Positions 16,970 to 25,719 of a stretch of DNA of 64,000 bases are shown piece by piece. This DNA comes from Halostagnicola kamekurae (GTDB lineage Archaea > Halobacteriota > Halobacteria > Halobacteriales > Natrialbaceae), in the NCBI RefSeq assembly GCF_900116205.1, contig NZ_FOZS01000004.1:62001-126000 (forward strand), read 5' to 3'. Below the pieces are notes generated by a model that saw nothing but the letters and a program-made list of their open reading frames with translations, made no database searches and was not told the origin of the DNA. Position numbers and translations under genes: made by a program. Numbering within the stretch: position 1 is the stretch's first letter; each line of letters begins with the position of its first letter.

Positions 16970-17923
16970 ATGCGCGTTCTCGTAACTGGTGGGTGCGGGT
17001 ACATCGGAAGCGCGCTCGTCCCGATGCTGCTCGACGATGACCGAGTTAGTGCTGTCGCCGTCCTCGACTCGCTCGCGTCGGGAACGCCGGCGAATCTCAG
17101 CGGCTGTATCGGCGAGACGTTGCAGTTTCGACGCGGCGACGTCAGAGAGTACGGTGACGTCGAACGTGCGATGCGCGAGGCCGATGTCGTTATCCATCTG
17201 GCGGCGATCACCGGCGCGGCCTCCACGCACGACCGTCGCGAGGAGACGTTCGCGGTCAACCTCGACGGGACGAAAAACGTACTCACTGCCGCCGGAAAGT
17301 TCGATGTCGAACACGTCGTGTTCGCCTCGTCTTGTAACAACTACGGCCGAGCGGCCAGTACGGACATCGACGAGGAAACCGATCAGGACCCGCTCAATCC
17401 GTACGCCGAGACGAAAGTCGAGGCCGAACACCTCCTCGCGGAGGCGATGGACGAATACGGATTCGACGGAACCGCACTCCGGATGAGTACGAACTACGGA
17501 TGGTCGCCGGGGATCCGATTCAATCTCGTGGTGAACCACTTCGTGTTTCGCGGGCTCACCGATCGACCGCTAACCGTCTACGGCGACGGAAACAACTGGC
17601 GTCCGTTCATCCACGTCAACGACGCGGCGCGGGCGTACGCCCACGCCGCGTTGAACCCCGCGTCTTGGCCGAAGGCCGTTTATAACGTCGGTTCTAACGA
17701 CGGTAATCATCGCATCTCCGAAATCGCCGAGATCGTCCGAGACGAACTCGACCGAGAGTTAGACATCACGTACCTCGAGGACGAACACCCCGGCCCGTCC
17801 TATCACGTGAACTTCGACCGGCTCGAGGAAACGGGGTTCACCACGGAGTTGACGCTTCGTGATGGTGTCCGAGATCTAGCAAATCGAATGCAACGGCGTA
17901 ACACGAGGCTGATCGAGGCATGA
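16970..17923 (+). CDS. NAD-dependent sugar epimerase (UDP-glucose 4-epimerase-like)
   Basis: A 317-residue extended SDR enzyme. VTGGCGYIGS at 5-14 is the NAD-binding loop, HLAAITGA the next conserved strand, SSCNNYG supplies the catalytic Ser near 120, and NPYAETK gives Tyr145 and Lys149. The C-terminal half carries RPFIHVNDAARAY, which binds the sugar nucleotide in this family. The exact sugar cannot be read from sequence; 4-epimerisation of UDP-glucose or UDP-GlcNAc is likely from the surroundings. It follows the sulfoquinovose synthase gene by two bases and overlaps the next gene by four (ATGA). Confidence 0.85.
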   Translation: MRVLVTGGCGYIGSALVPMLLDDDRVSAVAVLDSLASGTPANLSGCIGETLQFRRGDVREYGDVERAMREADVVIHLAAITGAASTHDRREETFAVNLDGTKNVLTAAGKFDVEHVVFASSCNNYGRAASTDIDEETDQDPLNPYAETKVEAEHLLAEAMDEYGFDGTALRMSTNYGWSPGIRFNLVVNHFVFRGLTDRPLTVYGDGNNWRPFIHVNDAARAYAHAALNPASWPKAVYNVGSNDGNHRISEIAEIVRDELDRELDITYLEDEHPGPSYHVNFDRLEETGFTTELTLRDGVRDLANRMQRRNTRLIEA

Positions 17924-18933
17924 CGCTTGGATCCCGTTCTGGCAGAAAAGACGTCGACGCGTCGGAATCACCAACGATTGCGGTGACCGGTGCAGCCGGA
18001 TTCATCGGCAGTCGCGTCATCCAGCGATTTCAGTCGGTCCACCCCGAGTGGACCGTCCGTGCACTCGACAATCAGTATCGCGGACAAGTCGAGTCAGTCG
18101 GTGATGTCGACATCGCACACATCGATATCAGGAACCGCCGTCGGCTCGAGACGTTCCTCGACGGCGCAGACGTGGTCCTCCATCTGGCCGCATTAAGCGG
18201 CGTCGACGATTGCCAGGAGCATCCGGATCTGGCCTACGAGGTCAACGTCACTGGAACGAACAACGTCGCCTGGTTTTGCCGAAAGACCGGTGCTGCGCTC
18301 GCGTTTCCGTTCAGCATGACCGTTCTGGGGGATCCAGAGACGTTCCCGATCACCGCGGACCTCCCTCGAGATCCGGTCAACTGGTACGGACGAACGAAAC
18401 TCCTCGGCGAGCGGGCGATCGAGTCGCTCACCGACGGCTCGTTCCCGGCCCACCTGTTTCTGAAGTCGAATCTGTATGGCGACCACGTCGTCGGCGATAC
18501 GGTCGTCTCGAAGTCGACCGTGATCAACTTCTTCGTCGACCGAGCGACGGCCGGCGAGTCGCTGACGGTGTACGAACCGGGGACCCAATCGCGAAACTTC
18601 ATCCACGTCAAAGACGTCGCCAGAGCGTACGTCCGGAGCACAGAACGGCTCCTCGAGCAATTGGCCGCCGACGAAACGGGTACGGAGACGTACGAGATCG
18701 CGGGCACCGAGGATCCGTCGGTGATGGCAGTTGCTGAGACGGTACAGGAACTCGCAAGCGAGGAACTCGGCGCATCGACCGATGTCACACTCGTCGAAAA
18801 CCCACGGAATGGTGAAACGATGGTCGAGGACTTCGCGGTCGATACGTCGAAAGCTAACGAGATACTCGGATGGGAGCCGACCCACGGAGTCGACGAATCA
18901 GTACGCGAGCTGTTACGACGAGACGCCCAGTGA
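17920..18933 (+). CDS. NAD-dependent epimerase/dehydratase
   Basis: A 337-residue extended SDR protein. After a 17-residue lead, VTGAAGFIGSRVIQRF forms the NAD site; HLAALSGVDDC follows. The active site has Ser132 (FSMTVLGDP), Tyr156 and Lys160 (NWYGRTK). FIHVKDVARAYV marks the C-terminal substrate domain. Its start overlaps the end of the preceding epimerase, so translation is probably coupled. The lead before the Rossmann fold is longer than usual; no in-frame ATG lies nearer the motif. Substrate unknown; a role in the same nucleotide-sugar pathway as its two neighbours is inferred. Confidence 0.83.
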   Translation: MTLGSRSGRKDVDASESPTIAVTGAAGFIGSRVIQRFQSVHPEWTVRALDNQYRGQVESVGDVDIAHIDIRNRRRLETFLDGADVVLHLAALSGVDDCQEHPDLAYEVNVTGTNNVAWFCRKTGAALAFPFSMTVLGDPETFPITADLPRDPVNWYGRTKLLGERAIESLTDGSFPAHLFLKSNLYGDHVVGDTVVSKSTVINFFVDRATAGESLTVYEPGTQSRNFIHVKDVARAYVRSTERLLEQLAADETGTETYEIAGTEDPSVMAVAETVQELASEELGASTDVTLVENPRNGETMVEDFAVDTSKANEILGWEPTHGVDESVRELLRRDAQ

Positions 18934-19128
18934 GCCGGTGAATGGCCCCTCGGCCGTCACCCGTTCTACCGGCTGCGACTGGCCGAGGTCGCTATCTCTG
19001 ATGGGAGTTGTACTCGTCGCGTCGGTACGCCCCGAATGCCGTGTTTCACGATGCAGTAAATAGTTGCGTTGGCTGAGAGCATCGGATGAGGGACAGTTTG
19101 CGGTCCGAGAACGGATGCAGCCACGAAG
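18934..19128. other. Convergent intergenic region
   Basis: Separates the SDR operon from the minus-strand glycan operon. No gene or clear hairpin terminator was recognised. Confidence 0.4.
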
Positions 19129-20955
19129 CTACCACGGCGGATTGCGATCCTCGATACACGTGCCCTCGTGTTTCAATATCGCGACGTACTGGTTCGCCCT
19201 GAGTTCCTGTTCGTCACCGTACTGGTCGCTGTGTGGGTTGATACCCAGCGCAACGAGATCGCGGACTGAACCGGGTTCGGCTCTGCTCGGGACGAAATTC
19301 GGGGGCCGGTCACCGAACTCGGCGACGATCTCGTAGTTGTACTCGCCGTCGAGCAGCGCGCGGATGTACCGTGCTCGTTCGTCGACGCGCGAATCGATGT
19401 CGTACCCCCGCTGATCGTCCGGGATATTCTGCAGATACAGGAGTTCCTTATACCCTACCTGTATATAGGTCGGACAGGCTTCGACGGTGGGATCGTCCAT
19501 GCCGCGCCAGATCGGATTGATCTGCATGTCGTGCGGGATGGCGTTTTCCAGAAAGCCGTGGTAGTACGTCTCCATCGTGGCGTTGTCGTCGGCGTTATCC
19601 GACAGCCACTCGGTCGCTTCGTCCCGCGGCATCGAAGAGTACATGCCGACGCCGACGGCAGCGTAGAGCGTCGAACTGACCAACAATACGGCGACGAGGA
19701 CGCGTCCGACCGTCCGTCGACGGTCGCGGAGCCGCCACAGCGAGTCGGCGAGCAACACCACGAGAAACGGTATCGTCGGTAGCAAGTGATGGACGCGGAA
19801 GTCGTGCCACGTCGAAAACAGTAGCCAGAAACACCCGAGTCCGGCTATCAGCAGGATCCGCTCGTCGAACTCCGGTGCAGGCGTCCGGATCGTCTCCGGT
19901 GCTAGTCGCCACAGGGCCGCGAGCGTTGCGAGAACGCCTCCGGTGGCCGCGACGAGCAGCGGCCAGCCGAACGCGCTGACGTAGGTGCGCAGATACCACC
20001 ACCACAACGGTGCCGTCGGACCGACGGCGGTACTCGTTCGGCCCGCGCCACCGCCGATTCGCAACGCGACGAGATCGACGTGGCCGACGAGTGCGGTCGG
20101 GAATCCAAGGAAAATCGTCACGGCACCGATCCCGGCACCTTTCAGCAGGAATCTCGGTTGGGAGAGGACCTCCCGCCAGGACCCGTCGTCGGTTCGGGCC
20201 GACAACAGGAAAGCGAGGCCGAACAGCAAAACCAGCGGGGCAATCGTGAGTTTGAACGCGATCGCCGCACCGCCGGCGACGCTCGCGAGGTAGAACTGGC
20301 GGCGCCGACCGGTTCGGACGTATCGGAGTAAACACAGGACAGCGAGAACGAGACACATCGTCGCAGGGATGTCCTCGCCCCCTTCTTTCGCGAGTTTGAG
20401 AAATCCGAACGTGACGGTCAAAAGCGCCGCGGCGAGCCGTCCGGTCCATCGGTTCCGGAGCTCGGTCCCGAGTCGGTAGACCAAATAGACCGTGACGACG
20501 GCGAAAACCACGTTCGTCAGCCGGACGAAGACGAGACTCCAGGTCCAGACCCACTCCGGCGTCGACGCCCAGACCGGGTAGTGAGCGTACGTGTCGGCGG
20601 GGAAGCCGATCCCGGTGATTGCTTCGACGTTGCCGGTCAGCACCGCCGCAAGCACGACCGGCAACACCGCGATGGCGTAGACGTAAAACGTCGCCCCGAA
20701 CGGGGCCCGTCCCCACGAGACGCCCTCGTGGAGGCCAGCCGGCGACGGGTTCGAGAGGACCGAACTGTAGGCGACCAGCGGATCGAGGAGGCGGTTGTGT
20801 TCGTCCCACGTGGCGAAGTTCGGAATCCGGTGCCAGAAATAAAAGCCGGCGAGTACGAGCGCCGCGAGCAGGATGTATCGGAGGTACCGATCGTTCCGGA
20901 GATCCGAGAGGAACTGGGATTTCACTGCGGCTCCGACGCCCTGCCACCACGTCAT
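19129..20955 (-). CDS. GT39-like membrane glycosyltransferase
   Basis: A 608-residue polytopic membrane protein. After a short amphipathic lead, the first helix (YILLAALVLAGFYFW) is followed by FATWDEHNRLLDP, whose Asp-Glu pair in the first external loop is the catalytic mark of PMT/ArnT-type (GT39, GT-C fold) enzymes. About ten further helices run to residue ~440, and a soluble C-terminal domain (MPRDEATEWLSDNADDN onward) completes it. Such enzymes move a sugar from a polyprenyl-phosphate donor to a surface acceptor outside the membrane. It is the last gene of the minus-strand run from 23979, about 120 bases after the UPF0104 gene, which may indicate its own promoter. Confidence 0.82.
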   Translation of the reverse strand: MTWWQGVGAAVKSQFLSDLRNDRYLRYILLAALVLAGFYFWHRIPNFATWDEHNRLLDPLVAYSSVLSNPSPAGLHEGVSWGRAPFGATFYVYAIAVLPVVLAAVLTGNVEAITGIGFPADTYAHYPVWASTPEWVWTWSLVFVRLTNVVFAVVTVYLVYRLGTELRNRWTGRLAAALLTVTFGFLKLAKEGGEDIPATMCLVLAVLCLLRYVRTGRRRQFYLASVAGGAAIAFKLTIAPLVLLFGLAFLLSARTDDGSWREVLSQPRFLLKGAGIGAVTIFLGFPTALVGHVDLVALRIGGGAGRTSTAVGPTAPLWWWYLRTYVSAFGWPLLVAATGGVLATLAALWRLAPETIRTPAPEFDERILLIAGLGCFWLLFSTWHDFRVHHLLPTIPFLVVLLADSLWRLRDRRRTVGRVLVAVLLVSSTLYAAVGVGMYSSMPRDEATEWLSDNADDNATMETYYHGFLENAIPHDMQINPIWRGMDDPTVEACPTYIQVGYKELLYLQNIPDDQRGYDIDSRVDERARYIRALLDGEYNYEIVAEFGDRPPNFVPSRAEPGSVRDLVALGINPHSDQYGDEQELRANQYVAILKHEGTCIEDRNPPW

Positions 20956-21079
20956 CAGATCTAGGTGATAGGAACGTATCGATAAGCATTGTGATCTCCG
21001 GTAGCCTGCCGTCGCGGGTCGTGGTCCCGCGGTGTGATCTGGAAGTCCTTCCGATTGTTACAGAGCCGGAAGTACGAGT

Positions 21080-22120
21080 CTATTCACCCGCATCGGTGTC
21101 GGTCGACAGTTCCGAGAGGTCGAGGTGGATCGAGGGGTACCAGCCACCCAGTGCCGGGAGATAGACGCCGAGAAAGCGGTCGACGAACACGACGGGGACG
21201 ATAACGGCGTTGGGAACGCCCAGCGCGACGAAGACGACCGTCGCCGTCGCTTCGGTGACGCCGATACCGCCGGGAGTAAGCGGCAGCAACGTGACGCTGT
21301 AAGCCATCACGAGAACGAGAGGTAACAGCACTGCCGGCTGGAAGGAAACGCCGAACGCCTCGAGCAGGAGCCAGACTCGAGCGGCCGGTGCGAGCGCGAG
21401 TGCGATCGTCCAGCCGGCTGCGTAGCCCAGCCAGACGACGGGCGAACCGGAAAGCGCCCGGAAGGCCGCCGTCGACGCCGCAGTGAAGTCGACGGCGTCG
21501 CCGATCTTCGCGACGATCGCGTCGCCGACCCGGGGGAGTCGCCCCAGCGGTCGTTCGAGGGTGGCGATCAGGTAATCGAGAAGCGTCAGGTTCGTCCCGC
21601 CGAGCAGTACGACCGCGCCGGCGGCGAGATACAGGCCGGTCGACAGCGCGATCAGCAGCAGGATCTCAGTCGACAGCGCGGTCGCGGCGACGGCGATCCC
21701 GATGGTCGCGACGAGCCCGTAGAGTACGGCGTAGATCCCCGTGTGGACGCCGGAAGCCGCGACGGCGTCGGAATACGAGAGTCCGGTCTCGCTCCGGAGG
21801 ACGAACGGGGCCGCGACCCGTCCCGAGAGACGCGACGGAAGGAGCTGGTTGACGAAATTGACGATCAGGTCAGTCCTGGCCGCGTCCCAAAAGGAAACCG
21901 GCTGCAGGCGGTTCAAGACGACGTGCCAGGTGTAAAACCGACCGCAGAAACCGAGCACGCTCACCAAGACGATGAGACCGACGGTGATCCCGTCGAGACG
22001 CTCGAGCAGTGTGAGCAGCCGTCCGAACCGGACCTGCGTGAGCAGCCAGGCGAGCGCCGCCAGTCCGATGCCGTACTGGACTGCAGTGACGAGGACGGCC
22101 CGGGGTGACGGACGGTTCAC
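21080..22120 (-). CDS. UPF0104 / lysylphosphatidylglycerol synthase-type membrane protein
   Basis: A 346-residue membrane protein with about eight helices and the family landmarks FCGRFYTWHVVLNRL near residue 60, LLPSRLSGRVAAPFVLRSETGLSY near 95-115 and LLPLTPGGIGVTEA near 275-288. It corresponds to the flippase-like transmembrane half of MprF without a synthase domain. Archaeal versions are often found with glycan genes and are proposed to move lipid-linked intermediates, though this is unproven. The GTG start at 22120 overlaps the deacetylase stop (GTGA), so the genes are translationally coupled. Confidence 0.85.
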   Translation of the reverse strand: MNRPSPRAVLVTAVQYGIGLAALAWLLTQVRFGRLLTLLERLDGITVGLIVLVSVLGFCGRFYTWHVVLNRLQPVSFWDAARTDLIVNFVNQLLPSRLSGRVAAPFVLRSETGLSYSDAVAASGVHTGIYAVLYGLVATIGIAVAATALSTEILLLIALSTGLYLAAGAVVLLGGTNLTLLDYLIATLERPLGRLPRVGDAIVAKIGDAVDFTAASTAAFRALSGSPVVWLGYAAGWTIALALAPAARVWLLLEAFGVSFQPAVLLPLVLVMAYSVTLLPLTPGGIGVTEATATVVFVALGVPNAVIVPVVFVDRFLGVYLPALGGWYPSIHLDLSELSTDTDAGE

Positions 22121-22956
22121 GGCCGATCACCGTCGACCGTGTCCGCTTCGATCACGTTCCGCGCGGTCGTGAACTCGAACGGTTGGTCGAGGATGTACTC
22201 GACCGCGCGCCGCATCCACGACCCGGTCCGAAAGTACACCCGCTTTGGGACCCCGTCGACGGCCGGGAGATCGACCAGTTCCCAGGGGTGGACGTAGAGG
22301 ACGGGCGTAATGTCACGCCTGGCGAGCAGTTTCATCCCCATAACCGTGTATCGAGGACCGAAAAACCGAAGCCAGGTACCGGTCAGCGGGAGTCGGATGC
22401 CCGGACAGACGCTGGCCGGAAGTTCGCTGATCGCCGCCGGCGCGTCCGGATCGACGGCCGTCGCGGGCGACGGGCGATGGATATCGTGTTCACCGCCGTA
22501 CCACCCGGGAATCCGACGGCTCGACACCACGCTCGAGTCGTACGCGTAGCCCGCGTCCGCGAGCGACCGGAAGTGATCGTCGGCGATGTCGAACGCCGGG
22601 GCCCGAAACCCGGAGACCGTCTCGCCGGTGACCGATTCGAGAACGGTGCGGGAGTCGGCCAGTTCCACCCGGCGTTCCTCGCGCCCGAGGTCCGTCAGCA
22701 GCCTGTGCGTCTGCGTGTGCGAGGCGATTTCGTGTCCCGCGTCGGCCAGCGCCGTCACCGCTTCGGGATAGTGCTTTGCTACCTCCGCGACCACGAAGCA
22801 GGTCGCCGTCGCGTTCCTATCCGACAGTGCCGCTCTGAGAAAGTCGCCGCCGTCGAGCCCGATCGCCTCCTCGGCGGCGGTTCCCGCCGCGTTGCGGTAC
22901 GCCGGCGTGTGCTCGAACAACTCAAAGTCGATCGAGAAGACGGCGCGGTCAGTCAT
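22117..22956 (-). CDS. Polysaccharide deacetylase (NodB-type, CE4)
   Basis: A 279-residue soluble enzyme that should remove acetyl groups from sugars such as GlcNAc. FSIDFELFEHT holds the catalytic/metal Asp near residue 9-11, where the usual TFDD is written SIDF. HEIASHTQTH gives the metal-binding His pair, and GFRAPAFDIADDH matches the RxPxG/Y block. VLYVHPWEL near the C-terminus is the conserved leucine/His motif. No signal peptide is seen, so it probably works on cytoplasmic lipid-linked or nucleotide sugars. It overlaps both the upstream DUF2304 gene and the downstream UPF0104 gene. Confidence 0.85.
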   Translation of the reverse strand: MTDRAVFSIDFELFEHTPAYRNAAGTAAEEAIGLDGGDFLRAALSDRNATATCFVVAEVAKHYPEAVTALADAGHEIASHTQTHRLLTDLGREERRVELADSRTVLESVTGETVSGFRAPAFDIADDHFRSLADAGYAYDSSVVSSRRIPGWYGGEHDIHRPSPATAVDPDAPAAISELPASVCPGIRLPLTGTWLRFFGPRYTVMGMKLLARRDITPVLYVHPWELVDLPAVDGVPKRVYFRTGSWMRRAVEYILDQPFEFTTARNVIEADTVDGDRP

Positions 22957-23302
22957 CCATCTCCTCGAGTTCGGTCCGGAGGTAGCTGACCTGTTCGTTC
23001 AGCCGCGAGAGCTTGTCGTAGAGTCTCCCGATCCGATTCAGGAGATAGGTCACGACCACGAAAAGTGTCAGGTTCGAGATAACGAGGATCGCGCGCGCTT
23101 TCAGTTCGAGTCCGAGAAGCGTCGCGATAAACTGGAAGAGATCTGGGTAGAGCCCGACGACGATGAGTCCGGTACCGACGACCAGCGACATGAGAAACAG
23201 AAAGATAGCCTCTCTCCCTTCACGAACTATATACAGGCCGTTCGCGAGGAAGACGAGCCCCACGAGAACGGCGATCACGTTGACGAACGTATACTCAACC
23301 AT
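22949..23302 (-). CDS. DUF2304 membrane protein
   Basis: A 117-residue protein with three hydrophobic helices (FVNVIAVLVGLVFLANGLYI, EAIFLFLMSLVVGTGLIVVG, ARAILVISNLTLFVVVTYLL) and a short C-terminal coiled coil (LYDKLSRLNEQVSYLRTELEEMDD). This is the DUF2304 layout, a family regularly encoded beside GT2 glycosyltransferases, as here: the GT2 stop lies two bases upstream of this start. A role as a membrane partner of the GT2 enzyme is a fair inference. Its end overlaps the deacetylase start by eight bases. Confidence 0.85.
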   Translation of the reverse strand: MVEYTFVNVIAVLVGLVFLANGLYIVREGREAIFLFLMSLVVGTGLIVVGLYPDLFQFIATLLGLELKARAILVISNLTLFVVVTYLLNRIGRLYDKLSRLNEQVSYLRTELEEMDD

Positions 23303-23304
23303 GG

Positions 23305-23979
23305 TTATCGGAAGACGAGTACGCGGAGGATCACGTCGGTCATTCGGAACGGATACAGGAGGAAGGTATCGAGCGTAAACTGCGATTCGCCCGCTTCTCT
23401 GGTCGGCATCTCGATGGAAACCTCCGTGATACGCTGGCCGTTTTTCGCGGCTTCTAGGGTCTGTTCGACCGCCCAGTGCTTGTCTGAGCGGTGCAGAATT
23501 TCCCGGAGGGCCGAGACGCGATACACTCTGAACCCACTCGTGACGTCTGTAATGTCGACGCCGCCGAGAACGTTAACGATTTTCGTGAAAAACGTGATGC
23601 CCAGTTTGCGGACGAACGAGTACTCCTGAAAACTCTCGTTGAGGTAGCGACTGGCAATGACCATATCGTGATCTTCGGCCCGTTCGAGCAGCGTCGGGAT
23701 GTACTCGGGATCGTGTTGCCCGTCACCATCGATCTGCAACACGAAATCGTAGTCACGCCGAATGGCGAACTGATACCCCGTCCGGACCGCGCCGCCGACG
23801 CCGGTGTTGAAGACGTGTTCGATGACCGTCGCCCCGTGTTCACGGGCGATTGCCGCCGTGCCGTCGGTCGACCCGTCATCGACGACCACCACGTCGTCGA
23901 CGTAATCGGACGTTTCGGTTACCACCTCCGCGATAGTATCGGATTCGTTATATGCGGGGATAACGGCGACTACTCGCAT
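23305..23979 (-). CDS. GT2 family glycosyltransferase (dolichyl-phosphate sugar synthase-like)
   Basis: A 224-residue GT-A enzyme. VVAVIPAYNESDTI opens the fold, VVVDDGSTDGT binds the nucleotide, and QIDGDGQHDP is the metal-binding DxD-type motif. The motif DVTSGFRVYR follows. It matches soluble polyprenyl-phosphate mannose/glucose synthases that load a sugar from a nucleotide donor onto dolichyl phosphate. First gene of the minus-strand operon GT2, DUF2304, deacetylase, UPF0104. The donor sugar cannot be read from sequence. ATG 23979 begins directly at the first strand. Confidence 0.9.
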   Translation of the reverse strand: MRVVAVIPAYNESDTIAEVVTETSDYVDDVVVVDDGSTDGTAAIAREHGATVIEHVFNTGVGGAVRTGYQFAIRRDYDFVLQIDGDGQHDPEYIPTLLERAEDHDMVIASRYLNESFQEYSFVRKLGITFFTKIVNVLGGVDITDVTSGFRVYRVSALREILHRSDKHWAVEQTLEAAKNGQRITEVSIEMPTREAGESQFTLDTFLLYPFRMTDVILRVLVFR

Positions 23980-24144
23980 CGAATAGGGATCGGAGGGGGG
24001 TGTACTTATTCCTTATTCTTGATGATCTCTATGGGCTGAGAAAATGTGATTGCGTAACATTACCAGTCGATCTCTTCGGCCGAAGCGTTCAGCGTGGTGA
24101 CGAAAGCGAAACGTACTAGTTCGTTGGTCTGTTTCCACAGACCG

Positions 24145-25689
24145 ATGACCAAGACCATGGTCGTGGGTCTGGACGGTGCGAGCTGGGATCTTTTGGAACC
24201 CTGGCTGGCCGAGGGGGCGCTCCCGAATCTGGCCGCCCTCCGAGAGTCGAGTTCGTGGGCCGAAACGGAGAGCTGTCTTCCTCCGGTAACGTTCCCCAAC
24301 TGGAAGTGTTACTCCTCGGGGAAGAACCCGGGCGGATTCGGTGTCTACTGGTTCGAACGGGTCGATCTGGAAGCCGGAGAGATCGAGGTCACCAACGGGA
24401 GCGATTTCGAGACCGCCGAACTGTGGGATTATCTCAACGACGAAGGGCAACGCGCCGGCGTCGTCAACATGCCGACGATGTATCCGCCCCGCGAGATCGA
24501 CGGTCCCGTCGTCTGCGGCGGTCCCGACGCCGTCGCGGGCGAGTACCGTTCGATCGACGGCGGCTACGCGACCCCCGACGGGCTGGTCGCGGAACTCGAG
24601 GACCGGTTCGACTACCGCGTCCACCCCGAACCGCTCCTGTCGTCCAACGAGGAACGCGGCGACGAAGTCGACGAGATCCTCGACCTCCTCGACCTTCGGT
24701 TCGAGGTCGCGTTGACACTGCTCGACGAACGCGACCTCGAGTTCGTCCACGTGACGCTCTTTTATCTGAACGTGTTGCAGCATTTCTTCTGGAACGACGG
24801 ACCGACGCGACGCGCGTGGGAGCGCATCGACGAGTGGATCGGTCGGCTAGACGACCGCGAGGACCTGAATCTCGTCTTGATGTCCGATCACGGCTGCAGT
24901 GCGACCACCACCGAGTTCTACATCAACGAGTGGCTGGCCGAGAACGGCTATCAGCAGCGTGAGACGAGCGTCGACAACGTCTTTCAGCGCGTCGGGCTGG
25001 ACCGGGAAAACGTCCTCTCGGTCGCGAAACGACTCGGAGCCGTCGATCTTCTGGCGGCGGCCGTACCGGAGCGCATCCAACAGATGGTCCCACAGCGAGC
25101 GGGACTGAAACGCGACCGGAAGCTCGAGGCGATCGATCTAGCGGCCACGAAGGCGGTCGCGAGCGCGCAGGGACCGATCTATCTCAACCCCGCCTTCGAC
25201 ACCGAGACCGTACGCGAGGAACTGATCGCCGATCTCAGGGGGCTCGAGGACGAACACGGGCCACTGTTCGAGAACGTCTACAAGGGCGAGGAAGTCTACA
25301 GCGGCCCCTTCGTCGACGAGGCTCCGGAGGTCGTCCTCGACCAGCGCGTCGGCGTTCACGTCAACGACGGCGTCGGGGGCGGACGGATCACTGCCGGCCC
25401 CGATCGCTGGGCAGCGGAGAATACGCTCAACGGACTTTTCGTCGCCAGCGGTCCGGATTTCGAGGCCGACGGACGGATCGATCAGATCAGCATCCTCGAC
25501 ATCGCGCCGACCCTGTTGACCGCCCACGACTGTGCCGTGCCGACTGACATGGAGGGCGACCGACTCGACATCGTCTCCGGCGAGCCCACCACGTCGAGCC
25601 GCGAGCCGATCTCGCCGGGCGAAACGGGGCGACGGGACAACACCGTCGCGGTCGAGGACCGGCTCAAGGACCTCGGCTATATGGAGTGA
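24145..25689 (+). CDS. Alkaline-phosphatase-superfamily phosphodiesterase-like protein (paralogue)
   Basis: A 514-residue paralogue of the gene at 9406-11025. VVGLDGASWDLL has the metal Asp, PPVTFPNWKCYSSGKNPGGFG carries the putative Thr nucleophile, and LVLMSDHGCS the Asp-His pair. It closes with VAVEDRLKDLGYME, like its paralogue. ATG 24145 is chosen since the longer frame from 24094 adds a basic leader without conserved residues; ATG 24157 is also possible. No signal peptide. Placed between two glycan operons and divergent from the GT2 gene. Members hydrolyse phosphodiester or phosphomonoester bonds; the substrate here is unknown. Confidence 0.85.
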   Translation: MTKTMVVGLDGASWDLLEPWLAEGALPNLAALRESSSWAETESCLPPVTFPNWKCYSSGKNPGGFGVYWFERVDLEAGEIEVTNGSDFETAELWDYLNDEGQRAGVVNMPTMYPPREIDGPVVCGGPDAVAGEYRSIDGGYATPDGLVAELEDRFDYRVHPEPLLSSNEERGDEVDEILDLLDLRFEVALTLLDERDLEFVHVTLFYLNVLQHFFWNDGPTRRAWERIDEWIGRLDDREDLNLVLMSDHGCSATTTEFYINEWLAENGYQQRETSVDNVFQRVGLDRENVLSVAKRLGAVDLLAAAVPERIQQMVPQRAGLKRDRKLEAIDLAATKAVASAQGPIYLNPAFDTETVREELIADLRGLEDEHGPLFENVYKGEEVYSGPFVDEAPEVVLDQRVGVHVNDGVGGGRITAGPDRWAAENTLNGLFVASGPDFEADGRIDQISILDIAPTLLTAHDCAVPTDMEGDRLDIVSGEPTTSSREPISPGETGRRDNTVAVEDRLKDLGYME

Positions 25690-25719
25690 CCGCGACCCCG
25701 GCCCGGATGGGAGTGCCGA

